21,783 nucleotides of DNA from Deinococcus rhizophilus (lineage in GTDB: Bacteria; Deinococcota; Deinococci; Deinococcales; Deinococcaceae): contig NZ_JASNGB010000030.1 of assembly GCF_030271215.1 (NCBI RefSeq), forward strand, positions 1 to 21,783, in the 5' to 3' direction. How positions within the stretch are numbered: the stretch's first letter is position 1; every line of letters begins with the position of its first letter. Below the pieces are notes generated by a model. The model was not told the origin of the DNA, did not search any database, and saw only the letters and a list, made by a program, of their open reading frames with translations. The translations under genes were made by a program, and so were the position numbers. Shown here in pieces: positions 1 through 8,306 of the stretch.

Positions 1-2
1 TG

Positions 3-95
3 GGCCGTGATCCCGCCGGGCGCCCCCCGGATGCCCCCGCCCTGCGGCGGCAGCTCGACGCGGCGGCCCGCGAGTTGGAGTCCCCATGCCCCTGA
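3..95 (+). CDS. C-terminal fragment of an unidentified protein
   Basis: An open frame enters from the left edge and stops with TGA at 93-95, overlapping the first 10 bases of holA. Its last 30 residues include LRRQLDAAARELE, which looks like an amphipathic helix or short coiled coil, preceded by a Gly/Pro-rich stretch. Base use matches the neighbours, with G/C-rich third positions. The overlap implies translational coupling with holA in one operon. Too little is visible to name a family, and an out-of-frame reading cannot be fully excluded. Confidence 0.5.
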   Translation, partial: GRDPAGRPPDAPALRRQLDAAARELESPCP

Positions 96-988
96 TCGCC
101 TTTACCGGAAACCGGTTCCTGGCCGAGGAAGCCCTGCGCGAGACCCTCGCCGCCCGTGGCCTGCCCCTGCGCGACCTGCCCCGGCTCGCGGGTGAGGAGG
201 TCACTGCCGAGGCCGTCGCCCCCCTGCTGGCCCCCAGTTTGTTCGGGGACGGCGGCGTGGTGGTGGACCTGGCCGGGGTCAAGCCCGACAAGGCGCTGCT
301 GGAGTTGCTGGCCTCGGCCCCGGTCACCGTCGCGGTGCTGGACGAATCCGCCCCGGCAGGACGCGTCAAGCTCTACGAGTCGCGGGGCGAGCACATCGCT
401 TCCCCGGCTCCCCAGAAGACCGGCGACGTGGCCGGGTGGGTGGCGCAGCGGGCCAGGAAGACCGGGCTGAAGCTGGACCGCGACGCCGCCCTCTACCTGG
501 CGGAGGTGTTCGGCTCCGACCTGACCGGGATCGCGGGCGAACTCAACAAGCTCACGCTGCTGGACCCGCCGCATACGGCTGACCTCGTGCGGCGGGTGGT
601 GGGCCGCGAGCCGCCCGGCGACTCCTTCGCCATGCTGGGCGCGGCGACCACCGGCAAGCCCGGCGAGGCCGTGACCCAGCTGCGGCGCCTGCTCGCCTCG
701 GGAGAGGACCCCTTCAAGCTGATGGGCGCGGTCGTGTGGCAGTACAGCCTCGTCGCCCGCTGCGTGGCGCTCTTGCAGGAGGGGGGCCGTGTGACCGAGG
801 CCGCCGCCGCCTCCCGCCTGGGGGTCAAACCCTACCCCGCCAAGAAAGCGCTGGAGGTCGCCCGCCGCCTGAGTGAAAGCAAGATCCGGGCCCACCTTGC
901 GAGAATCCTCGACGCCGACCTCGCCATGAAGCGGGGGCTGGACCCCGCCGTCACGCTGGAGCGGCTGATCGTGCAGCTCAGCGTGTAG
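86..988 (+). CDS. holA: DNA polymerase III subunit delta (HolA)
   Basis: This 300-residue protein is the delta subunit of the clamp loader, which opens the beta sliding clamp during replication. The family is recognised from its overall pattern. The N-terminal part (about 1-120) is a degenerate AAA+-like domain opening with LIAFTGNRFLAEEAL, where delta subunits carry a non-functional P-loop region. A middle helical lid follows, with GSDLTGIAGELNKLTLL near residues 148-164. The C-terminal collar helices end with MKRGLDPAVTLERLIVQLS, the usual delta ending. Length is slightly short of the E. coli protein (343) but normal for compact homologues. The ATG at 86 is chosen because it overlaps the preceding stop and has a GGAG sequence a few bases upstream. 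Part of an operon with the gene to its left; the next gene starts 47 bases downstream with its own promoter-like box. Confidence 0.9.
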   Translation: MPLIAFTGNRFLAEEALRETLAARGLPLRDLPRLAGEEVTAEAVAPLLAPSLFGDGGVVVDLAGVKPDKALLELLASAPVTVAVLDESAPAGRVKLYESRGEHIASPAPQKTGDVAGWVAQRARKTGLKLDRDAALYLAEVFGSDLTGIAGELNKLTLLDPPHTADLVRRVVGREPPGDSFAMLGAATTGKPGEAVTQLRRLLASGEDPFKLMGAVVWQYSLVARCVALLQEGGRVTEAAAASRLGVKPYPAKKALEVARRLSESKIRAHLARILDADLAMKRGLDPAVTLERLIVQLSV

Positions 989-1022
989 GGCCGCCCCCCC
1001 GCCACCTTTCCGAGCGGTCAGG

Positions 1023-1035
1023 TAGGATAGCGGCC
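1023..1035 (+). promoter_or_regulatory. Leaderless-type promoter (TAGGAT) for the 4-TM protein
   Basis: TAGGAT at 1023-1028 matches the Deinococcus -10 pattern TANNNT and stands 7 bases before the ATG at 1036. No Shine-Dalgarno sequence precedes that ATG. The arrangement predicts transcription beginning at or next to the start codon. No convincing -35 box is seen. Confidence 0.55.
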
Positions 1036-1473
1036 ATGGCGACCGTCTATCTCGTTTTGCTGACCCTCCACAACCTCACCCGCTGGCTGGTCCTGATCGC
1101 GGGCGTCTGGGCGCTGCTGCGGGCCTTCCGGGGCGTGGGAGCCGCCCGCGAATTCACCGCCGCCGACCGCCGCCCGGTGGCGATCTTCGCGGGGAGCGTT
1201 CACCTCCAGCTGGTGCTGGGGCTGCTGCTGTTCGGCCTGCTGGGGTCGCAGGGGGCGGGGGCCTTCTCGGACGCCCGGCCGTCGTTCCAGTGGGAACACG
1301 TCGGCCTGGGCGTGCTCGCCGCCGTGTTCGCCACCCTCGCCTCCGCGATCAGCAAGCGGGCCGCCACCAATCAGGCCAAGTTCCGCGCGGCGGCCCTGTG
1401 GACCGCGCTGGCCCTCGTCACCGTGCTGGTGATGATTCCCTGGTGGCGTCCGCTGGTGCGGCTGTTCTCGTAA
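1036..1473 (+). CDS. Small four-helix membrane protein, possible cytochrome b-like
   Basis: A 145-residue protein with four hydrophobic segments (about 5-28, 47-69, 88-107 and 121-140), so very probably an integral inner-membrane protein. Each of the first three helices holds or borders a histidine: H12 in LHNLTRW, H56 in SVHLQLVLG, and H88 in WEHVGLG. This layout resembles a family of small 4-TM proteins, some annotated as cytochrome b-like, in which such histidines could ligate heme. Function is not established and heme binding is inference. The C-terminus ends in a positively charged WWRPLVRLFS segment. Start ATG is fixed by the TAGGAT box 7 bases upstream. Converges with the quinone oxidoreductase gene; a shared terminator lies between them. 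Confidence 0.75.
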   Translation: MATVYLVLLTLHNLTRWLVLIAGVWALLRAFRGVGAAREFTAADRRPVAIFAGSVHLQLVLGLLLFGLLGSQGAGAFSDARPSFQWEHVGLGVLAAVFATLASAISKRAATNQAKFRAAALWTALALVTVLVMIPWWRPLVRLFS

Positions 1474-1489
1474 GCGGTCAAAAAGAATG

Positions 1490-1518
1490 GGGAACAGAAG
1501 CCCAGTGCCTCTGCTCCC
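1490..1518. terminator. Bidirectional intrinsic terminator between convergent genes
   Basis: GGGAACAGA at 1490-1498 pairs with TCTGCTCCC at 1510-1518 (one mismatch), with an 11-base loop. The plus strand continues TTCTTCG. On the minus strand the hairpin is followed by CCATTCTTTTTGA, a good T tract. It lies 17 bases after the stop of the 4-TM gene and 19 bases beyond the stop of the oxidoreductase. Confidence 0.65.
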
Positions 1519-1536
1519 TTCTTCGTGTGCGGCCAC

Positions 1537-2526
1537 TCAGCGTCCAGGCTCGATAATCACTTTCCCCGTCGTCTTGCGGTCCAGCAGGTCCTGAAAGGCC
1601 CGCGCACTCTGCGCCAGCGGGTACGTCGGGCCGACCTGGGGTACCACCCGGCCGCCCGCCATCAGGGTCGAGAGGGCCTGCGCCGCCTCGCGGGTGGCCT
1701 CCCCATCCATCATCAGCGAAGTGAGCCACAGCCCGGTCACCGTGAGGTTGCGCTTCATCAGCTCGACCGGGCGCAGGTTCGCCTGCTCGCGGCTGGCGTT
1801 CCCGATCACGATGATGCGGCCCTGGTTCGCGGCCATGTCGAGGCTCTCCTGAAAGCGCGGGCCGCCCACGACCTCCAGAATCAAGGGCACGCCTTTCCCA
1901 CCCGCCGCGTCCCGGACCTTCTGCACCCGGTCCGGCTCGTCTTGCAGCAGCGTCACGTCCGCGCCGAGATCACGGGCAAGCTGCAACTTCTCCTCGGTGC
2001 TGGCCATCGCGACCACGTTCATCCCCATCGCCTTAGCGAGCTGGATGGAGGCTGTGCCCAGCGCTCCCGCCGCCGCCTGCACGAGCACCCACTCGTCCTC
2101 CCGCCCGCGCCCCAGCGTCTTCAGGCCGTGGTAGGCCGTGAAGTACGACACCGGAAAGGCAGCGGCCTGAGCAGCACTGAAACTTCCCGGCACCGGGATC
2201 AGCGCGGCGGCAGGGGAGAGGGCGTACTCGGCCAGTCCCCCGCGCCCACCCAGGGAGGCGACCCGCTGGCCCACCTCGACCCCGCTGACGCCCTCGCCCA
2301 GCGCGTCCACCACGCCCGCGAACTCCATGCCCGGCGTGTAGGGCAACTTGGTGCGCGTGAGGTACTCGCCCGACACGGCCAGCGCGTCCGCGAAGTTGAT
2401 GCCCACGGCCTCCACCCGCAGCCGGACCTCGCCGGGGCCAGGCTGGGGGATGGGCAGCTCGCGCAACTCCATGACCTCGGGGGGGCCGAGGCGCTCGACG
2501 ACGATGGCCTTCATGGTGTCTGACAT
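1537..2526 (-). CDS. NAD(P)H:quinone oxidoreductase, zinc-free MDR family
   Basis: A 329-residue medium-chain dehydrogenase/reductase. These enzymes transfer hydride from NADPH to quinones or enoyl compounds in the cytoplasm. The N-terminal GroES-like domain has PGPGEVRLRVEAVGINFADAL (about 29-49) and PGMEFAGVV (65-73), typical of quinone oxidoreductases. The Rossmann part starts near 147 with VLVQAAAGALGTASIQLAK, the AxxGxxG nucleotide-binding turn. The catalytic and structural zinc cysteines of alcohol dehydrogenases are absent, which supports the quinone oxidoreductase subfamily. Start at 2526 rather than the internal Met at residue 5 is supported by a TATGCT box 6 bases upstream, making it a leaderless transcript. 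It is divergent from the fadJ-like gene and its -35 region overlaps an inverted repeat, so co-regulation with fatty acid catabolism is plausible. Substrate is not predictable. Confidence 0.85.
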   Translation of the reverse strand: MSDTMKAIVVERLGPPEVMELRELPIPQPGPGEVRLRVEAVGINFADALAVSGEYLTRTKLPYTPGMEFAGVVDALGEGVSGVEVGQRVASLGGRGGLAEYALSPAAALIPVPGSFSAAQAAAFPVSYFTAYHGLKTLGRGREDEWVLVQAAAGALGTASIQLAKAMGMNVVAMASTEEKLQLARDLGADVTLLQDEPDRVQKVRDAAGGKGVPLILEVVGGPRFQESLDMAANQGRIIVIGNASREQANLRPVELMKRNLTVTGLWLTSLMMDGEATREAAQALSTLMAGGRVVPQVGPTYPLAQSARAFQDLLDRKTTGKVIIEPGR

Positions 2527-2532
2527 GCAGGG

Positions 2533-2562
2533 AGCATACCCGAGTGTTCCCGCCGAAGTGAA
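2533..2562 (-). promoter_or_regulatory. Leaderless promoter of the quinone oxidoreductase
   Basis: On the minus strand, TATGCT (2538-2533) lies 6 bases before the ATG at 2526, and TTCACT (2562-2557) stands 18 bases further upstream as a possible -35 box. The -35 box overlaps the left arm of the inverted repeat at 2559-2574, so a protein bound there would block this promoter. Confidence 0.6.
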
Positions 2563-2574
2563 CGCGTACGTTCA
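2559..2574. promoter_or_regulatory. Inverted-repeat operator candidate, TetR style
   Basis: TGAACG-CGTA-CGTTCA has 6-bp perfect arms with a 4-bp centre. It sits in the 122-bp region between two divergent acyl/quinone metabolism genes. A degenerate second copy, matching at 11 of 16 positions, occurs at 2578-2593. AACG/CGTT half-sites are common for TetR-family regulators of acyl-CoA genes. The regulator is not in the window. Confidence 0.5.
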
Positions 2575-2648
2575 ATATGCACGCGCACGTATTTGACCCC
2601 GCCCGCCCAGCATGGAAGCATGGCCCCACACCAAAGGAGGGCACCTGC

Positions 2649-4727
<2,079 letters not shown>

Positions 4728-4762
4728 GCCATGTTCTCAAATCTGATAACCTTCTCTGACCG

Positions 4763-5131
4763 ATGCCTCCCAAGCTCCGTGACCTGATTCGGGAACTGGA
4801 ACGGGCCGGGTTCGAGTTGCGGAGCGTGCGGGGCAGTCACCGGAAGTATGTTCGCGGCGAGGTGACGGTCATCATCAGCGGCAGCGCGGGCGACGACGCT
4901 AAGCGGTATCAGGAACGGGCGGTGCAGGATGCGATCAAGCGAAAGCGAGGGACCCTGGATGTATCTGACCATCATCAATTCGGGCGAACGCAACTGGAAC
5001 GCCCTCGTCCCCGAACTCCACTGCGTCGGCACCGCGCCTGGCCGCGACGACCTGATTCGTCAGACCCGCGAGGCCATCGCGCTTGCCCTGGAGGACCAGC
5101 CGGAGCATCAGCCGCGTCTGCGTGGGCGTGA
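4763..5131 (+). CDS. hicA: HicA-type mRNA interferase toxin with over-long frame
   Basis: Residues 1-62 match HicA toxins, small dsRBD-fold ribonucleases that cleave mRNA. They show LRDLIRELERAGF (5-17), the GSH motif with the expected catalytic H26, then GDDAKRYQERAVQDAIK, a common HicA ending. Most HicA proteins stop near residue 60-85, but here the frame stays open to residue 122, running 173 bases inside hicB in another frame. The extra tail (about 66-122) is Arg/Pro-rich, as expected for an out-of-frame reading of hicB. Either the toxin has a C-terminal extension or a stop was lost by an indel. A TAACCT box (4747-4752) lies 10 bases before the ATG, so the pair likely has its own promoter. 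The expected true domain end is near 4950. Confidence 0.75.
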   Translation: MPPKLRDLIRELERAGFELRSVRGSHRKYVRGEVTVIISGSAGDDAKRYQERAVQDAIKRKRGTLDVSDHHQFGRTQLERPRPRTPLRRHRAWPRRPDSSDPRGHRACPGGPAGASAASAWA

Positions 5132-5411
5132 CGACCTCGACGCCGGTCTGCTGGCGGACCTCGACGGCAGCGAGGAACTGTTGTGGTTGACCCCCGCCGA
5201 GATGAATCCGGTCAGCCTGGAAATCGAGCAGGCGTTGGAGAAGGCAGGCATCACCCAGGCGGAACTCGCCCGTCGCCTGGGCACCAGCCGCTCGGCCGTC
5301 AACCGCCTCGTCAACCCGTTCTACTGGGGCCACTCGCTCGACATGCTCCGGCGCGTGGCCGCCGCCCTGGAAGCCGAGCTGGAAGTCCGGCTCACGGCCA
5401 AGGCGTCGTGA
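4959..5411 (+). CDS. hicB: HicB-type antitoxin with HTH DNA-binding domain
   Basis: A 150-residue antitoxin partner of the preceding HicA toxin. The N-terminal part (1-60) is the degenerate RNase H-like fold that neutralises the toxin, with WNALVPELHCVGTAPGRDDLIRQ in the place of the usual HicB strand-helix segment. A Cro/XRE-type helix-turn-helix occupies about 85-140 (QALEKAGITQAELARRLGTS). HicB proteins with this domain bind the operator of their own operon, so autorepression is likely. The ATG at 4959 is preferred to one at 4929 because GAGGGA lies 6 bases upstream and the HicB fold begins there. Gene order toxin then antitoxin is standard for hicAB. The module interrupts the fadJ-fadA pair. 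Confidence 0.85.
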   Translation: MYLTIINSGERNWNALVPELHCVGTAPGRDDLIRQTREAIALALEDQPEHQPRLRGRDDLDAGLLADLDGSEELLWLTPAEMNPVSLEIEQALEKAGITQAELARRLGTSRSAVNRLVNPFYWGHSLDMLRRVAAALEAELEVRLTAKAS

Positions 5412-5415
5412 CCCC

Positions 5416-5703
5416 GTGCCCGCGATCCTGTGCCATTGCGGAGAGAGGGTCAGTTACGGCTCCATCCCCAACTCCGCCGAGTGGCTGATCGTTTCGGACG
5501 TGGATTTTGACGCCCTCACGGACCCGGCAACCGACACCGTCCCCACCGAAGACCTCTTCAATCAGATGAAGCACGCCCTTCTCTGCCCTCACTGCGGGCG
5601 TCTGTGGGTGTACTGGAATGGGTTTGCCGCTGACCCACAACCCTACTCGCCCGAACCCCAGGGGACCTCGCGTCCCCATCCCAAGGAGTCTCCCCATGCG
5701 TGA
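5416..5703 (+). CDS. Small four-cysteine (zinc-ribbon-like) protein of unknown function
   Basis: A 95-residue protein starting with GTG 4 bases after the hicB stop. Two cysteine pairs, C6/C8 (CHC) and C57/C60 (CPHC), look like a zinc knuckle set. Between them are [11 protein letters not shown] and a helix FNQMKHALL, and after them [10 protein letters not shown]. The pattern resembles small uncharacterised bacterial proteins with CP.CGRLWV endings, which I recognise only as a type, not by name. The last 20 residues are Pro-rich and may be disordered. Its stop overlaps the thiolase start by 8 bases, so translation is probably coupled. It could be a cargo gene of the hicAB module or an independent gene. 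Confidence 0.7.
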   Translation: MPAILCHCGERVSYGSIPNSAEWLIVSDVDFDALTDPATDTVPTEDLFNQMKHALLCPHCGRLWVYWNGFAADPQPYSPEPQGTSRPHPKESPHA

Positions 5704-6871
5704 AGCTGTCATCGTCTCCACCGCCCGCACCCCCATCGGCAAGGCCTACCGGGGCGCGTTCAACGCCACCCCCTCGCCCACGCTGGCCGCCCACGCCATC
5801 CGCGCCGCCGTGGAGCGGGCGGGGGTTCAACCGGCCGACATCGAGGACTGCATCATGGGCGCCGCCATGCAGCAGGGCGTGCAGACCACCATCGGGCGCA
5901 ACGCGGCGCTGCGGGCCGGGCTGGGGGTGGAGGTCGCGGGGATGTCCATCGACCGCCAGTGCGCCTCGGGCCTGATGTCCATTGCCACCGCCGCCAAGCA
6001 GGTCATCGTGGACCGCATGGACGTGGTGGTGGCGGGCGGCGTGGAGTCCATCTCGCTGGTGCAGACGCCCGAGATGCGCGTCGGCCCCGACCCCGAGCTG
6101 CTCTCCATGCACAACGGCATCTACATGCCCATGATCGACACCGCCGAGGTGGTGGGTCAGCGCTACTCGGTCAGCCGCGAGCGCTGCGACGAGTACGCCC
6201 TGCGCTCCCAGCAGCGCACCGCCCGCGCCCAGGAAACGGGCATCTTCGACGCCGAGATCATCCCCGTGACCACCCGGATGAACGTCACCAACAAGGAGAC
6301 GGGCGAGGTCACCCTGCGCGAGATCACGATCACGAAGGACGAGGGCAACCGCCCCGACACCACCCTGGAGGGCCTGCGGTCCCTCAAGGCCGTGCGCGGC
6401 GAGGGCAACCAGATCACGGCAGGCAACGCCTCGCAGCTCTCCGACGGGGCCTCGGCCAGCATCGTGATGGACGCGGAAATGGCGCGCGCCCGTGGCCTGA
6501 AGCCCCTGGGCCGCTACCTCGGTATGGCGGTCGCGGGCACCGAGCCCGACGAGATGGGCATCGGCCCGGTGTACGCGGTGCCCAAGCTGCTGAAGCGCTT
6601 CGGCATGACGGTGGACGACATCGGCCTGTGGGAACTCAACGAGGCCTTCGCTGTGCAGGTCCTCTACTGCCAGGACCGACTCGGGATTCCCGACGACAAG
6701 CTCAACGTCAACGGCGGCGCCATTTCTATCGGCCACCCCTACGGCATGAGCGGCGCCCGGCTGGTGGGCCACGCCCTGCTGGAGGGCCAGCGCCGGGGTG
6801 TGGGGCATGTCGTCGTGACCATGTGCGTGGGCGGCGGCATGGGCGCGGCGGGCCTGTTCGAAGTGCTGTAA
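5696..6871 (+). CDS. fadA: Acetyl-CoA acyltransferase (thiolase)
   Basis: A 391-residue thiolase, the last step of beta-oxidation, cleaving 3-ketoacyl-CoA with CoA to acetyl-CoA and a shortened acyl-CoA. The nucleophile is C89 in [13 protein letters not shown]347 lies in [12 protein letters not shown] and the second cysteine C377 in [19 protein letters not shown] lies in the usual place before them. These positions agree within a residue with the classical thiolases. The ATG at 5696 is chosen over one at 5618 because AAGGAG (5683-5688) precedes it by 7 bases and the family begins [16 protein letters not shown]. It presumably works with the fadJ-like enzyme encoded upstream. The reverse, biosynthetic direction (acetoacetyl-CoA formation) cannot be excluded from sequence. 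Confidence 0.92.
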   Translation: MREAVIVSTARTPIGKAYRGAFNATPSPTLAAHAIRAAVERAGVQPADIEDCIMGAAMQQGVQTTIGRNAALRAGLGVEVAGMSIDRQCASGLMSIATAAKQVIVDRMDVVVAGGVESISLVQTPEMRVGPDPELLSMHNGIYMPMIDTAEVVGQRYSVSRERCDEYALRSQQRTARAQETGIFDAEIIPVTTRMNVTNKETGEVTLREITITKDEGNRPDTTLEGLRSLKAVRGEGNQITAGNASQLSDGASASIVMDAEMARARGLKPLGRYLGMAVAGTEPDEMGIGPVYAVPKLLKRFGMTVDDIGLWELNEAFAVQVLYCQDRLGIPDDKLNVNGGAISIGHPYGMSGARLVGHALLEGQRRGVGHVVVTMCVGGGMGAAGLFEVL

Positions 6872-6896
6872 GTTGCCAGTCGTCAGCATCCGGTCG

Positions 6897-7038
6897 CTAG
6901 AGCATTTGCCATAAGAAGGCGGTGGGGTTCCGCATTCGTTGGCCGAGCAGAGCGAGCGCATGGGACAGGAACATTGGGCAGACTGGAGGCACCTGGGGCG
7001 CCGTTCCCCGGGGGCCGTAATTCTGTCAAATGCTCTAG
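6897..7038. mobile_element. MITE-like element with CTAG target duplication
   Basis: CTAGAGCATTTG at 6897-6908 is mirrored exactly by CAAATGCTCTAG at 7027-7038. Beyond the perfect arms the ends still match at several positions (TIR about 14 of 19). If CTAG is the target duplication, the element is 134 bp (6901-7034). CTAG fits the YTAR duplication of IS5-group transposases. It carries no transposase, so any movement would need one in trans. The interior contains GAGCAGAGCGAGCGC, of a type common in Deinococcus small repeats. Confidence 0.6.
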
Positions 7039-7074
7039 TGAGCGTCCCCGGCCAACTATGAGCAGGGCTTTTTA

Positions 7075-7110
7075 CTCCTCCCCCCTTGCGGGGGAGGCTG
7101 GGAGGGGGAC
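7075..7110. repeat. REP-like G/C hairpin
   Basis: A C-rich arm (CCTCCCCC) and a G-rich arm (GGGGGAGG) flank TTGC, followed by a second G block (GGGAGGGGG). Elements with this sequence style recur in many high-GC genomes as intergenic repeats. It lies 200 bases after the thiolase stop and is a poor terminator because no T tract follows. Confidence 0.5.
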
Positions 7111-7136
7111 AGACAGTCGGAGACATGCCGAGCCTG

Positions 7137-7165
7137 ACCCAATCAACCCTTACCCAATCAACCCT
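7137..7165. repeat. Direct repeat, two 14-bp copies with 15-bp period
   Basis: ACCCAATCAACCCT occurs at 7137-7150 and again at 7152-7165 with one spacer base, followed by a degenerate start of a third copy (GACCAAC). It has no coding context. The rest of the 388-bp gap 6872-7259 holds the MITE-like element, the G/C hairpin and the promoter region described separately. Confidence 0.6.
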
Positions 7166-7189
7166 GACCAACAGCCTGTAGCGCCCCCT

Positions 7190-7216
7190 CCCCCGGTTCC
7201 CCTGGCCGGGGGCTTT
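7190..7216. terminator. Weak hairpin, possible terminator
   Basis: CCCCCGG (7190-7196) pairs with CCGGGGG (7206-7212) over a 9-base loop and is followed by CTTTCG. The T tract is poor and the nearest upstream gene ends more than 300 bases before, so function is uncertain. Confidence 0.3.
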
Positions 7217-7225
7217 CGCCGCTCA

Positions 7226-7253
7226 TAATCGTTTGATGTTGAACGATTAAACT
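7226..7253 (+). promoter_or_regulatory. MarR-style inverted repeat overlapping a leaderless promoter
   Basis: TAATCGTT (7226-7233) and AACGATTA (7242-7249) are perfect 8-bp inverted arms around an 8-bp centre. The right arm overlaps TAAACT (7248-7253), a TANNNT -10 box exactly 6 bases before the ATG at 7260. A regulator bound here would block the promoter. MhqO-type dioxygenases are controlled by MarR-family repressors in Bacillus, so a MarR-type protein is a reasonable guess, but none is encoded nearby. Confidence 0.55.
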
Positions 7254-7259
7254 GGAGGT

Positions 7260-8213
7260 ATGACAACCTCACCGCTTATCCCTCATGGACTGCACCACGT
7301 CACCGCCGTGACGGCGAACGCGCGGGCCAACCTCGACTTCTACACGCGGGTGCTGGGGCTGCGACTGGTCAAGAAGACGGTCAATCAGGACGACGTCATG
7401 GCCTACCACCTCTTCTTCGCGGACGGGGCGGGGAGTCCGGGCAGCGACCTGACCTTCTTCGAGTGGCCGGTGCCGCCCGAGACGCGTGGGAACAACTCGG
7501 TCACCCGGACGGGCCTGCGGGTGCCCCAGGGCAGTCTGGCGTGGTGGGCCGAGCACCTGTGGGGGCACGGGCTGGAGGTCACCCCGGTGACCCGCGCGGG
7601 CCGAGCCCACCTCGACTTCGCGGACCCCGAGGGCCAGCGCCTCAGCCTGGTGGAGGGCGGGCCAGCGGGCGTGCCGTGGGAGGGCACCCCGGTCCCCGCT
7701 GAGCACCAGATTCTGGGCCTCGGCCCGTCCGAACTCACCCTCCCTGGCCTCTTTCCCACCGAGCGGGTGCTGACGCGGGTGTTTGGCCTGGGCGCGGCGG
7801 GCACCTACCTCGACCCCGAGGACGCCGCGCGGACGGTTCACGTCTACGCGATGGGGGAGGGGGGGCCTCACGCCGAACTGCACCTGCGCCCCGACCCCAC
7901 TCTGCCCCCGGCCCGCCCCGGCGCGGGCGGCGTCCATCATCTCGCCCTGCGGGTGCGGGACGAGGACTACCACGCCTGGGCCGAGCACCTGGCCGGGCTG
8001 GGCCTGCGGACGAGCGGCGAGGTCGACCGCCACTGGTTCCGCTCGGTGTACTACCGCGAACCGCAGGGCATCCTGATCGAACTCGCCACCGACGGCCCCG
8101 GCTTCGCGGTGGACGAGGACCCCGCCCACCTGGGCGAGACGCTGGTGCTGGCGCCCTTTCTGGAGCCGCGCCGGGCGCAGATCGAGGCGGGGTTGACGCC
8201 ACTCAAGCCGTAA
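7260..8213 (+). CDS. VOC-superfamily ring-cleaving dioxygenase, MhqO-like
   Basis: A 317-residue vicinal-oxygen-chelate protein made of two betaalphabetabetabeta modules. The first begins GLHHVTAVTANARANLDFYTRVLG (10-33); the second begins GGVHHLALRVRDEDYHAWAEHL near residue 222. The histidines opening each module and the glutamate in ILIELATD near the end of the second are the usual metal ligands of extradiol-type enzymes. The whole-length pattern fits the MhqO/MhqA family, linked to hydroquinone and quinone detoxification in Bacillus; activity here is inferred. The ATG at 7260 follows a GGAGG at only 1 base, too close to act as a ribosome site. A TAAACT box 6 bases upstream instead suggests leaderless translation. 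The next gene, 93 bases downstream, has its own promoter. Confidence 0.85.
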   Translation: MTTSPLIPHGLHHVTAVTANARANLDFYTRVLGLRLVKKTVNQDDVMAYHLFFADGAGSPGSDLTFFEWPVPPETRGNNSVTRTGLRVPQGSLAWWAEHLWGHGLEVTPVTRAGRAHLDFADPEGQRLSLVEGGPAGVPWEGTPVPAEHQILGLGPSELTLPGLFPTERVLTRVFGLGAAGTYLDPEDAARTVHVYAMGEGGPHAELHLRPDPTLPPARPGAGGVHHLALRVRDEDYHAWAEHLAGLGLRTSGEVDRHWFRSVYYREPQGILIELATDGPGFAVDEDPAHLGETLVLAPFLEPRRAQIEAGLTPLKP

Positions 8214-8258
8214 GGTCGCCCGGTTGCTCAGGGAATGGAGATGGCAACCCCTCCCGGC

Positions 8259-8289
8259 TTGACCCTCTCGTAACGTCACGGTTTAGGGT
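8259..8289 (+). promoter_or_regulatory. MerR-type promoter with 19-bp spacer
   Basis: TTGACC (8259-8264) and TAGGGT (8284-8289) are separated by 19 bp instead of 17. An imperfect palindrome, CGTAACGTCACG (8269-8280, 10 of 12 positions symmetric), is centred in the spacer. An elongated spacer holding a dyad is the hallmark of promoters activated by MerR-family regulators, and the gene immediately downstream encodes one. Confidence 0.65.
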
Positions 8290-8306
8290 GACGGTCGGGG
8301 GTCACC

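Noticed and set aside
6974..7228. An 84-codon open frame through the MITE-like element and repeats
   Set aside because: It crosses the inverted end, the hairpin and the 15-bp repeats, has no ribosome site, and the translation has no recognisable motif.
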